Shown: one piece after another, positions 7,313 through 12,459 of the stretch
Layout: each line of letters starts with the position of its first letter
Position numbering within the stretch: position 1 is the stretch's first letter
Source of the DNA: Thermoleophilia bacterium
Lineage (GTDB): Bacteria; Actinomycetota; Thermoleophilia; Gaiellales; Gaiellaceae
Length of the DNA stretch: 16,171 bases
Reading direction: 5' to 3'
Assembly: GCA_025935275.1 (NCBI GenBank)
Contig: JAICVP010000016.1
Coordinates: 1 to 16,171, forward strand
Translations under genes and position numbers: made by a program
Notes under the pieces: model-generated
The model's input: the letters and a program-made list of their open reading frames with translations, nothing else
Told to the model about the DNA's origin: nothing
Databases searched by the model: none

Positions 7313-7318
7313 AGCGTA
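7313..7318 (-). promoter_or_regulatory. Candidate -10 hexamer for the D,D-carboxypeptidase gene
   Basis: TACGCT on the minus strand ends 8 nt before GTG 7304. It directly abuts the plus-strand hexamer TAAATT (7319-7324), so the two divergent promoters share one AT-rich core. CAAGC (7311-7315) and GCTTG (7327-7331) flank this core as a 5-bp inverted repeat. Confidence 0.4.
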
Positions 7319-7324
7319 TAAATT
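7319..7324 (+). promoter_or_regulatory. Candidate -10 hexamer for the 107-residue ORF
   Basis: TAAATT (within TATAAATT, 7317-7324) ends 9 nt before ATG 7334. It is one of the most AT-rich spots in the window and lies exactly between two divergent start codons. Confidence 0.4.
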
Positions 7325-7333
7325 CAGCTTGCA

Positions 7334-7657
7334 ATGGGTCTGATCGAACGGCACAGCTCTCCCGAGCGCGTGCGAGGGCGCGAGCGCGGCTTCGAGGTTC
7401 AGCTCGGCGAGCTCGGCGGCTTCGAGCTCCGGCCGACGCGGCTCTTTCTCTGGCCCGGCTCGGATCGCGACGGGCAGGCGCGCGTCCTCTCGCTCGGACG
7501 GGCACCGCGCAGCCTTCTGCTGCCGCGGAAGGAGAGTGAGTACATCGCAGGCGCGGTCCGGATGCGCTCGGTCGGGAACCCGCTCATGACCCTCGCCCTC
7601 GCCGCCGTCCACACGGCCAAAGCCGTCAGGCGACGCGAATCTTCTGACCGGGGCTGA
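7334..7657 (+). CDS. Small protein of unknown function (107 residues)
   Basis: I do not recognise a family. The frame starts at ATG 7334 and ends at a TGA inside the convergent LysM gene (32-bp overlap). Support for its being real: third positions are about 84% G/C by my count; the translation alternates hydrophobic and charged residues in a beta-like way (FEVQLGELGGFELRPTRLF); it ends in a plausible helix (NPLMTLALAAVHTAKAV) before a basic tail; and an AT-rich promoter-like core precedes it. It has no signal peptide and no obvious membrane segment. A competing minus-strand frame (7310-7612) covers the same stretch but has poorer codon bias and a less protein-like composition. There is no Shine-Dalgarno. 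The existence of the gene is moderately supported; function is unknown. Confidence 0.5.
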   Translation: MGLIERHSSPERVRGRERGFEVQLGELGGFELRPTRLFLWPGSDRDGQARVLSLGRAPRSLLLPRKESEYIAGAVRMRSVGNPLMTLALAAVHTAKAVRRRESSDRG

Positions 7658-7970
7658 GCGCCAGGGGGTCGATCCCCGGGTTCAGCGAAAGCAGATCGTC
7701 GACGGTGGTGTCGAACTTCGCCGCGATCGACTCGAGGGTGTCGCCGGCCTTGACCCGGTAGATCTGCTTCTTCTTCGAGGTGCTCGTCCCCGAGGTTGTG
7801 GTCGTGTCGCCGGCGCTCGTGGTGGTGGGCGTGGTGGTGGGCGTGGTGCTCGAGCTTTCGCTGCTCAGGCCCCGCTCGATGAGAATGATCAGAATCGTGG
7901 CCGCAAGAAAGAACGCCGCCGGAGCGGCGATGCGGTACACCCACATCCGGTATTTGGGGTCGGTCACCAT
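7626..7970 (-). CDS. Membrane-anchored LysM-domain protein
   Basis: This 114-residue protein has an N-terminal membrane anchor (about 12-31), a Thr/Ser/Pro-rich extracellular linker (36-65) and one LysM domain (70-113: YRVKAGDTLESIAAKFDTT, then LLSLNPGI and LSPGQKIRV). LysM binds the GlcNAc-MurNAc backbone of peptidoglycan, so the protein probably links the membrane to the wall; no catalytic domain is present. The ATG at 7970 overlaps the pyrF stop by 7 bp. The next codon, GTG 7967, overlaps it by 4 (GTGA) and is an equally good start. The linker contains a perfect DNA tandem repeat (7819-7842). The long open frame upstream is the shadow of pyrF. It is probably the last gene of the DnaQ-UvrC/pyrF group. 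Confidence 0.88.
   Translation of the reverse strand: MVTDPKYRMWVYRIAAPAAFFLAATILIILIERGLSSESSSTTPTTTPTTTSAGDTTTTSGTSTSKKKQIYRVKAGDTLESIAAKFDTTVDDLLSLNPGIDPLALSPGQKIRVA
7819..7842. repeat. Two perfect 12-bp tandem copies plus a partial third in the LysM linker
   Basis: GTGGTGGTGGGC occurs at 7819-7830 and again at 7831-7842, followed by a half copy GTGGTG (7843-7848). On the coding strand it encodes a Pro-Thr-Thr-Thr-type repeat in the extracellular linker. Such a repeat could expand or contract by slippage, changing the length of the spacer between membrane and LysM domain. Confidence 0.8.
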
Positions 7971-8893
7971 CCCGAGGCCGCCCAGACCTCGCTCCTCAGC
8001 CGCGCCGCCTCGGCGGCGGCCGCCTTGCGCCAGTCCGCCCCGTCGACGCGGAAGGCGTAGATGACTGCCCTCGAGACCGGGACGAGAGCGCTGGCGGGGC
8101 CACTGGTGAACGCGCGCGCCACGTCGGCCGGAGTCGCGCCCTGGGCTCCGATCCCCGGCAGGAGCAGGACCGCCTGCGGCATCAGCTTCCGCGCCTCCGC
8201 GACCGCGCGCGGATAGGTGGCGCCGACGACGGCGCCGACGCTGGAAAGCCCCCGTTCGCCGACGAGCCCCGAGCCCCACTCGTTGACCAGCTCCGCGACC
8301 TGGTGCCACACGCGTCGCCCGTCCGAGAGTGCGAGATCCTGGATGTCTGCGCTGCCCGCGTTGGACGTCTTCACGAGACAGAAGAGGCCGGCGCCCGAAC
8401 GCCGGCACGCGGCGAGGAACGGCTCGATGGAGTCACTGCCGAGATACGGGTTGACCGTGAGCGCATCCACGGGCAACCGCCCGTCCTCGCCGGTCTCGAG
8501 GTAGGCGTCGGCGTAGGCTCGGGCCGTGGAGCCGATATCGCCGCGCTTGCCGTCGGCGACCACCAGAAGCGTCGCGGCGCGGGCGTAGTCGCGTACCTCC
8601 TCGTAAGCGCGAAGGCCGTCCGCGCCGAGAGCCTCGAAGAACGCGATCTGGAGCTTCACCCCGACCACATACGGAGCGACGGCATCGATCAGTCCACGGC
8701 AGAAACGGGCGCATGCGTCCGCGGCCGCTCCCCGGCTCAGGTACGTCTCGCCGCGCAGCTCGACCGGCAAGAGCTCGGCCCGCGGGTCGAGGCCCACGAG
8801 CAGCTGGCTGCGCTTTGCGTCGACAGCATCGGCCAGGCGGTCCGCGAACGTCGAAGCCGCTGTCTCCACCCCGGCTTCGAGGTTTTGCGCCAT
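7964..8893 (-). CDS. pyrF: Orotidine-5'-phosphate decarboxylase, subfamily 2
   Basis: This 309-residue enzyme catalyses OMP to UMP, the last step of de novo pyrimidine synthesis. It has the subfamily 2 (long) layout typical of actinobacteria and Myxococcus: LLVGLDPRAELLP near the N-terminus, the catalytic VVADGKRGDIGSTA (Lys116 and Asp119 in DGKRGD), VNPYLGSDSIEPF, CLVKTSNAGSADIQ and LLPGIGAQGA. The start ATG 8893 is supported by TAAGCT 6 nt upstream and by the absence of a Shine-Dalgarno. It is preceded by the small Pro-rich ORF with a 43-bp gap, and the LysM gene overlaps its end. pyrE lies in the same window on the same strand, but behind a different promoter and beyond the HU terminator. 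Confidence 0.96.
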   Translation of the reverse strand: MAQNLEAGVETAASTFADRLADAVDAKRSQLLVGLDPRAELLPVELRGETYLSRGAAADACARFCRGLIDAVAPYVVGVKLQIAFFEALGADGLRAYEEVRDYARAATLLVVADGKRGDIGSTARAYADAYLETGEDGRLPVDALTVNPYLGSDSIEPFLAACRRSGAGLFCLVKTSNAGSADIQDLALSDGRRVWHQVAELVNEWGSGLVGERGLSSVGAVVGATYPRAVAEARKLMPQAVLLLPGIGAQGATPADVARAFTSGPASALVPVSRAVIYAFRVDGADWRKAAAAEAARLRSEVWAASGW

Positions 8894-8899
8894 GGTCTG

Positions 8900-8905
8900 A
8901 GCTTA
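8900..8905 (-). promoter_or_regulatory. Candidate -10 hexamer for pyrF
   Basis: TAAGCT on the minus strand ends 6 nt before ATG 8893 in the 43-bp gap after the small Pro-rich ORF. It suggests that pyrF can be transcribed as a leaderless mRNA independently of the SOS-type promoter further upstream. Confidence 0.4.
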
Positions 8906-8936
8906 CTAGCGTTCTCCGCTGGCGCCCTGCCCCGGC

Positions 8937-9119
8937 CTAGTGCTGCGGAGGCGGCACGTGCGGGGATCCGGGGGCGTCGATTCCGCGTGGATCGTCGGGC
9001 GAGTCGGGCCGCTCGAGCGAGTCGTCTTCTTCGTCGGGGGCAGGCGGACCGCCGGGGATCCCCGGATCCTGGGGCAGGTCCTCAGCGGGCGTTTCCGGAA
9101 CCGGCGGCTGCTCGTTCAT
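8937..9119 (-). CDS. Small Pro/Asp/Glu-rich protein, unknown function
   Basis: This 60-residue frame starts at ATG 9119 and overlaps the end of the DnaQ-UvrC gene by 38 bp. The translation is about one quarter proline and rich in Asp/Glu (for example PETPAEDLPQDPGIPGG), with no hydrophobic core, so it should be disordered. A start four codons earlier (ATG at 9131, preceded by a short GGGG) would give 64 residues. Roughly 80% of third positions are G/C, which fits but does not prove coding. No family is recognised. It could be a genuine small protein co-transcribed with its neighbours, or an open frame in the 3' region of the upstream gene. Confidence 0.45.
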   Translation of the reverse strand: MNEQPPVPETPAEDLPQDPGIPGGPPAPDEEDDSLERPDSPDDPRGIDAPGSPHVPPPQH

Positions 9120-10782
9120 CACCGGGGACATACCCCGCTTCGAGCTCGGCCATGCGCACGACCTCGAGCTCGGGTGGAGGACGCCGGAGGAACGAACCGA
9201 TGAGGAGGAGCTCGTCCGCGTCGTCCGGGGCCAGCGATTCCTCGCCGGAGCGCGCCTCGGCCAGCCCCGCCTCGAGCTCGATGCGGGCCGCCGGCCCGCG
9301 CGGCAGAGTCCGCACCGACGCCACCCGCCCGCCCGAGACGAAGAAGGCGCGGCGAAAGCCGGGCTCGAGAGCCGGGGCGACAAGACAGAGGCGCGCGGCA
9401 CGCAGCCGCTCCAGCTCTGCCAGGTCGTCCACCACCTGCTCGAGCGCCGAGATGCGGTCGCGGAGCCGCGCCGCGTCCTCGTAGCGCAAGCACTCCGCGA
9501 GGTCCCGCAGCTTCGCGCGCAGGCGAGGCAGTGGTCCGCCGGAGGAGAGCATGGCGAGCTCGCTTTCACTCGCGCCCTGGAGAGCCCGGGCCGCGAGCTC
9601 GGCACGGCGACGGCTGCGAATGGGCCCGAGCGGCGACGGGGTCGAGGTGACCACGATCCGGTCTCCGCGCCGCCCGAAATAGAGGTAGCGGTCGGGGCGA
9701 GAGGAGCGCGCGTTCGCAGGCGGCCGTTCTGCGCGGATGAGGCGCAGCTCTTCGAGCGCTGCCTCGAGCTCGGAGCCGAGCACGCGCCACTCGATCCGCT
9801 CGACGGCGGCGAGCGCGGCCTCCACCGCGGGGCGCTGCCGGTCGCTGCGGAAGTACGAGCGCAGCCGCTGGCGCAGGTTGCGGGCCCTACCCACGTAGAG
9901 GATCTGCTCCCCCTTCCCCACGAAGAGGTAGACGCCCGGCGACGAGGGCGCCCCGAAGGCGAGCGAGCGCTTGTCGTAGACGCGGCGAGTCCGCGGCGCT
10001 GCGAGGCGGCCGAGGTCCGCAACGGTCGTGGCGCCTCGCTCCTGGGCGAGGCCGATCAGCCGGAGCAGGATCTCGGCGGTCGCCTCCGCGTCGGGTAGCG
10101 CCCTGTGGCACGGCCGCGTGGTCGTCCCGAAGAAGTGCGACAGGGAGCTCAGGCTGGCGCGCGCCACGCGACCCGCCAGCAGGCGGCGCGCGAGGCCGAC
10201 GGTGTCGATCACCGGCCCGCCGAGCCGGCGGCCCTCGACGAGCTCGACTTCCCGGTCGAGGAAGCCCATGTCGAAGCGCGCGTTGTGCGCGACGAGAACC
10301 GCCCCCGAGGCGAAGTCCAGGAAGCGCTGGACCGCCTGGACGGGAGAGGGCGCACCGCGCAGGTCGCGATCCTCGATCCCCGTCAGCGACGTGACCACCG
10401 GGGGAAGCGGGACGCCGGGGTCGACGAGCGTCTGGAACGTGCCGGCATGCATCAGGCCCTCAAGCCGGACCGCACCGATTTCGCAGATCGCGTTGCGTCC
10501 GGGCCGCAGGCCCGTCGTCTCCAGATCGACGACAACGTACCGGGCGGCCTCAAGAGGCAGCTGCTCGGTGGGATCGTCGGCGAGCGCGACCGCCGACCCG
10601 CGCCACGCCAGTCGCGCGTCGCCGCTGACGACGTCGTCGAGGAGGCTGTGCGCGAGCACGGTGGGCGCGGAGGCAAGCGCGAAGAGGGCCCGGGCAGCTT
10701 CGTCCGCCGCGACCGGGCCCCGCCGCTCCTCGACGAGATCCACCAGCCGGTCGGCAGCATCGAAGGTGAGCTGTGCCTCCAT
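9082..10782 (-). CDS. DEDDh exonuclease fused to a UvrC-like GIY-YIG nuclease (DnaQ-UvrC fusion)
   Basis: This 566-residue two-enzyme protein has an N-terminal DnaQ-type 3'-5' exonuclease domain (about 80-240). It carries all DEDDh residues: VVVDLETTG (Asp86, Glu88), AHNARFD (Asp171) and HRALPDAEA (His226, Asp231). A GIY-YIG domain follows (about 280-356), with SSPGVYLF, LYVGRARNLRQRLRSYF and the Glu-containing GSELEAALEELRLI, as in UvrC and Cho. A UVR-like helix pair lies near 423-455 (LRDLAECLRYEDAARLRDRI). Such fusions are known in actinobacteria (for example Mycobacterium tuberculosis Rv2191) and are thought to act in DNA repair. An in-frame GTG at 10800 would add six residues, but these would be encoded by a perfect LexA box; I therefore prefer ATG 10782. 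The gene is probably induced by DNA damage. It is followed by the small ORF, pyrF and LysM genes. Confidence 0.92.
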   Translation of the reverse strand: MEAQLTFDAADRLVDLVEERRGPVAADEAARALFALASAPTVLAHSLLDDVVSGDARLAWRGSAVALADDPTEQLPLEAARYVVVDLETTGLRPGRNAICEIGAVRLEGLMHAGTFQTLVDPGVPLPPVVTSLTGIEDRDLRGAPSPVQAVQRFLDFASGAVLVAHNARFDMGFLDREVELVEGRRLGGPVIDTVGLARRLLAGRVARASLSSLSHFFGTTTRPCHRALPDAEATAEILLRLIGLAQERGATTVADLGRLAAPRTRRVYDKRSLAFGAPSSPGVYLFVGKGEQILYVGRARNLRQRLRSYFRSDRQRPAVEAALAAVERIEWRVLGSELEAALEELRLIRAERPPANARSSRPDRYLYFGRRGDRIVVTSTPSPLGPIRSRRRAELAARALQGASESELAMLSSGGPLPRLRAKLRDLAECLRYEDAARLRDRISALEQVVDDLAELERLRAARLCLVAPALEPGFRRAFFVSGGRVASVRTLPRGPAARIELEAGLAEARSGEESLAPDDADELLLIGSFLRRPPPELEVVRMAELEAGYVPGDERAAAGSGNAR

Positions 10783-10799
10783 GCGAACATATGTTCGCA
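10782..10799. promoter_or_regulatory. LexA (SOS) box at the DnaQ-UvrC start codon
   Basis: TGCGAACATATGTTCGCA is an 18-bp perfect palindrome. Its core CGAACATATGTTCG agrees at every position with the Gram-positive/actinobacterial LexA consensus CGAAC-N4-GTTCG, including the purine-N-purine-pyrimidine preference in the middle. It overlaps the first base of ATG 10782 and the likely -10 region (ACATAT, 6 nt before the ATG), so bound LexA would block transcription directly. The E. coli UvrC homologue Cho is also SOS-induced, which makes this placement functionally sensible. The palindrome is seen directly; LexA binding is inferred from consensus. Confidence 0.82.
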
Positions 10800-10819
10800 C
10801 AGCGTCCGGCCGGAACGAA

Positions 10820-10845
10820 GACGGGGGCCCGAGTGGGCCCCCGTC
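10820..10845 (-). terminator. Intrinsic terminator of the HU gene
   Basis: GACGGGGGCCC (10820-10830) pairs perfectly with GGGCCCCCGTC (10835-10845), giving an 11-bp GC-rich stem with a 4-nt loop. It lies 24 nt downstream of the HU stop. Only a weak T-containing tail (TTCGTT) follows on the minus strand, which is common for actinobacterial terminators. It insulates the SOS-controlled gene from HU transcription. Confidence 0.8.
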
Positions 10846-10869
10846 GAGATGTCACTGGAGGGGAGGGCG

Positions 10870-11145
10870 CTACTGCTTGAGCGCTTGCTTCAGCTGGCTG
10901 CCCGCCGAAAACTTGGGCACGCGTGCCGCAGGAATCGTCACCTTCTGGCCGGTCCGCGGGTTCACGCCTTGGCGCTCCTTGCGTTGCTGAGGCGAGAACT
11001 TCCCGAAGCCGGTAAACGAGACCTGCTCGCCGGACTTCAGCGCGTCGGTGATCGAGTCGAGGAATGCGTCGACCGCCTTCGTCGCATCCCGCTTCGAGAG
11101 CCCGCTCTTCGCTGCGACCCTGTCGGTGAACTCGGCCTTTGTCAC
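10870..11145 (-). CDS. hup: HU-family nucleoid DNA-binding protein
   Basis: This 91-residue histone-like protein binds and bends DNA as a dimer. It contains all HU landmarks: the N-terminal helical half (KAEFTDRVAAKSGLSKRDA), the GEQVSFTGFGKFS turn (39-51), the DNA-binding arm RQGVNPRTGQKVTIPA (58-73), and the C-terminal VPKFSAGSQLKQALK. It has no Lys/Ala-rich C-terminal tail of the mycobacterial HupB kind. Translation begins at GTG 11145, with a strong Shine-Dalgarno AAGGAG 6 nt upstream, the clearest ribosome-binding site in the window. A dedicated terminator follows. It is preceded on the same strand by pyrE, with a 96-bp gap that contains its likely promoter. Confidence 0.97.
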   Translation of the reverse strand: MTKAEFTDRVAAKSGLSKRDATKAVDAFLDSITDALKSGEQVSFTGFGKFSPQQRKERQGVNPRTGQKVTIPAARVPKFSAGSQLKQALKQ

Positions 11146-11151
11146 TGCCCT

Positions 11152-11157
11152 CTCCTT
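11152..11157 (-). promoter_or_regulatory. Shine-Dalgarno of HU
   Basis: AAGGAG on the minus strand, 6 nt before GTG 11145. It fixes the GTG as the start and contrasts with the many starts here that lack any ribosome-binding site. Confidence 0.8.
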
Positions 11158-11189
11158 CCGTCAACGTTCATTGCTAAAGAATCGCGAGG

Positions 11190-11219
11190 ACCCTAACAGC
11201 AACGCCTGATAGCACGCAA
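11190..11219 (-). promoter_or_regulatory. Candidate HU promoter
   Basis: On the minus strand, TTGCGT (11214-11219) and TAGGGT (11190-11195) are separated by 18 bp. They would give a leader of roughly 35-40 nt before GTG 11145, consistent with the Shine-Dalgarno there. The -35 is a poor match (3 of 6), so the assignment is tentative. Confidence 0.35.
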
Positions 11220-11241
11220 CCATGCGGGTTTGCGGGTCTTT

Positions 11242-11772
11242 TCACCCCGGGAGGATGTCCGAGGCCGTAAAAATCGGCACGAGGCGGACCGCCTTCCGCG
11301 CGAGCGCGTCCGCACCGCCCTCCTCCCGATCGACCACGCAGATCGCCGTCCGGCAGACCAGGCCGGCCTCCCGCAGGGCCTCGACCGCCTGCTCTGCGGC
11401 GCCCCCGCTGGTGACCACGTCTTCCACGAGACAGACCTCCTCGCCGGCCTCGAACCTCCCCTCGATCCGGTTCTCGGTCCCGTACCCCTTCGACTCCTTG
11501 CGGACGATGAGAAAGGGGAGGCCGCCGGCCAGCGAAGCGGACGCTGCGAGCGCCACTGCGCCCAGCTCGGGCCCCGCGAGCCGCCGCGCATCGGGAGCCG
11601 ACTCGCGGACCCGGGCGGCGATCCTGTCGCCGAGCTCGCTCAGGAGGTCGGGCCTCGTCTCGAACCGGTACTTGTCGAGGTAGTAGCTCGAGCGACGTCC
11701 CGAGCGCAGCACGAAATCCCCCTCGAGAAGCGCGTGCTCGCGGAGGAGTCCTGCGAGCTCTGCGTCCGTCAT
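11242..11772 (-). CDS. pyrE: Orotate phosphoribosyltransferase
   Basis: This 176-residue type I phosphoribosyltransferase joins orotate and PRPP to give OMP, the substrate of PyrF. The N-terminal hood includes FVLRSGRRSSYYLDKYRF. The flexible catalytic loop is RKESKGYGTENRIEG (91-105), and the PRPP-binding motif is VCLVEDVVTSGGAA (113-126). The length fits the short bacterial form. ATG 11772 overlaps the stop of the upstream small gene by 4 bp (ATGA), so translation is probably coupled and it belongs to the roadblock-anchored protein-pyrE operon. pyrF is about 2.3 kb away on the same strand but not contiguous. No clear terminator follows; the short gap to HU contains a direct repeat ACCCGC. 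Confidence 0.96.
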   Translation of the reverse strand: MTDAELAGLLREHALLEGDFVLRSGRRSSYYLDKYRFETRPDLLSELGDRIAARVRESAPDARRLAGPELGAVALAASASLAGGLPFLIVRKESKGYGTENRIEGRFEAGEEVCLVEDVVTSGGAAEQAVEALREAGLVCRTAICVVDREEGGADALARKAVRLVPIFTASDILPG

Positions 11773-11978
11773 CCCCGCGCCGCCGCAAGAGCGCGGCGGG
11801 CGAGTGGAAGGAGCCGGTCCCCGTCGGCGGAGCCCGCCTCGAGAGAGACCATGGAGCCGTCGGCGAAGTAGACGTCGACGTGCTCGCGCTCGACCTGCGA
11901 TTTCGTCCGGACGAAGACGATCGCGCCGGCAACGGCAGCGGCCGCAGCCAGAACCCCGACGGCGCTACGAGCTTTCAC
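11769..11978 (-). CDS. Small membrane-anchored protein, unknown function (69 residues)
   Basis: I do not recognise a named family. The 69-residue product has a basic start and one hydrophobic segment (about 5-23, VGVLAAAAAVAGAIVFV), which is a signal anchor or uncleaved signal. A short extracytoplasmic part contains a beta-like VDVYFADGSMVSLE (39-52) and a helical Ala/Arg-rich end. It sits snugly in an operon, overlapping the roadblock gene by 14 bp and pyrE by 4 bp (ATGA), which supports its being real. No Shine-Dalgarno is obvious, as expected for a coupled start. Function is unknown. Confidence 0.7.
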   Translation of the reverse strand: MKARSAVGVLAAAAAVAGAIVFVRTKSQVEREHVDVYFADGSMVSLEAGSADGDRLLPLARRALAAARG

Positions 11979-12405
11979 TCTCTGCTTCCTCGGTCTTCTT
12001 CTTGGTCGTGGTCCGGCGGGGGGTCGCGGTCTTGGTGGCCTTGGCCGCCTTCGCCTCTTCCTCGCGCTCGAGCATCCGCAGACACGTCTTCAGGTCGTAG
12101 AAGACGAGGCCGACCGTCGGCCGCGGCTTCGTCACCGCGGCGACCAGATGGCGGTCGTCCCTGGCGACGAACACGGAGCCGTCGAGCGAAGCGCCCTCGA
12201 CCTGGACAAGGGAATCCGAGCCTGGCTCGGTTCGGACCTCGTCGGCCGCCGAGAGGAGCTCGGCTGCGGCTTCGGCGAACGACTTGGCGGCACCGTCGTC
12301 GGCGAGCGTCGAGGCGACGACCGACCCGTCGTGGTCGGCGAGCACCGCCGCTTCGATCTGCGCGGAGATCTCGGTGAGGTCGGCGAGAGCCTGCGCCGCG
12401 TCCAT
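11965..12405 (-). CDS. Roadblock/LC7-like protein with a charged C-terminal tail
   Basis: This 146-residue protein has a roadblock/LC7 (longin-like) fold over about residues 1-112: IEAAVLADHDGSVVASTLADD is the typical beta-hairpin, followed by a helix, SLVQVEGASLDGSVFVARDD and LVAAVTKPRPTVGLVFYDLK. Bacterial roadblock proteins usually act with small MglA-like GTPases; none is encoded here. From about 113 on, the protein is a low-complexity Glu/Ala/Lys/Thr/Arg tail (KTATPRRTTTKKKTEEAE), probably disordered and possibly nucleic-acid or membrane-surface binding. The start is ATG 12405, where protein-like sequence begins and TAGCTT lies 8 nt upstream; the open frame further upstream is the shadow of the divergent YihY gene. 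It heads the pyrE operon. Confidence 0.78.
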   Translation of the reverse strand: MDAAQALADLTEISAQIEAAVLADHDGSVVASTLADDGAAKSFAEAAAELLSAADEVRTEPGSDSLVQVEGASLDGSVFVARDDRHLVAAVTKPRPTVGLVFYDLKTCLRMLEREEEAKAAKATKTATPRRTTTKKKTEEAESESS

Positions 12406-12413
12406 GCGCGGGG

Positions 12414-12419
12414 AAGCTA
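12414..12419 (-). promoter_or_regulatory. Candidate -10 hexamer for the roadblock-pyrE operon
   Basis: TAGCTT on the minus strand ends 8 nt before ATG 12405 and fits TANNNT at leaderless spacing. The gap to the divergent YihY gene is only 54 bp, so the two promoters overlap. Confidence 0.42.
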
Positions 12420-12444
12420 CCACAGGCCTGACAGCCCCGGTCCC

Positions 12445-12450
12445 TACACT
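12445..12450 (+). promoter_or_regulatory. Candidate -10 hexamer for the YihY/BrkB gene
   Basis: TACACT ends 9 nt before GTG 12460. A CTGACA (12428-12433) resembles a -35 but is only 11 bp away, too close to be used with it. It is likely an extended or -35-less leaderless promoter. Confidence 0.4.
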
Positions 12451-12459
12451 CCGGGCGGC

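Noticed and set aside
7305..7505. 67-residue N-terminal extension of the D,D-carboxypeptidase
   Set aside because: It would bury the signal peptide internally and overlaps the divergent ORF; the sequence is Arg/Ala low complexity.
7310..7612. 100-residue minus-strand frame opposite the 107-residue ORF
   Set aside because: It has weaker third-position bias, charged low-complexity composition and no promoter or ribosome-binding site, so the plus-strand frame is preferred, though without certainty.
7971..8408. N-terminal extension of the LysM protein frame
   Set aside because: It lies fully inside pyrF in another frame; the protein-like sequence with the membrane anchor begins at 7970.
10783..10800. 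GTG at 10800 as the start of the DnaQ-UvrC gene
   Set aside because: The six extra residues would be encoded by a perfect LexA palindrome; operator plus ATG 10782 explains the sequence better.
11215..11238. Possible terminator after pyrE (GCAAACC/GGTTGC with a bulge, plus ACCCGC direct repeat)
   Set aside because: The stem is short and bulged, there is no U-run, and it overlaps the likely HU promoter; the evidence is insufficient.
12148..12459. 104-residue N-terminal extension of the YihY gene
   Set aside because: It is antisense to the roadblock gene and unrelated to the YihY family; the family N-terminus starts at GTG 12460.
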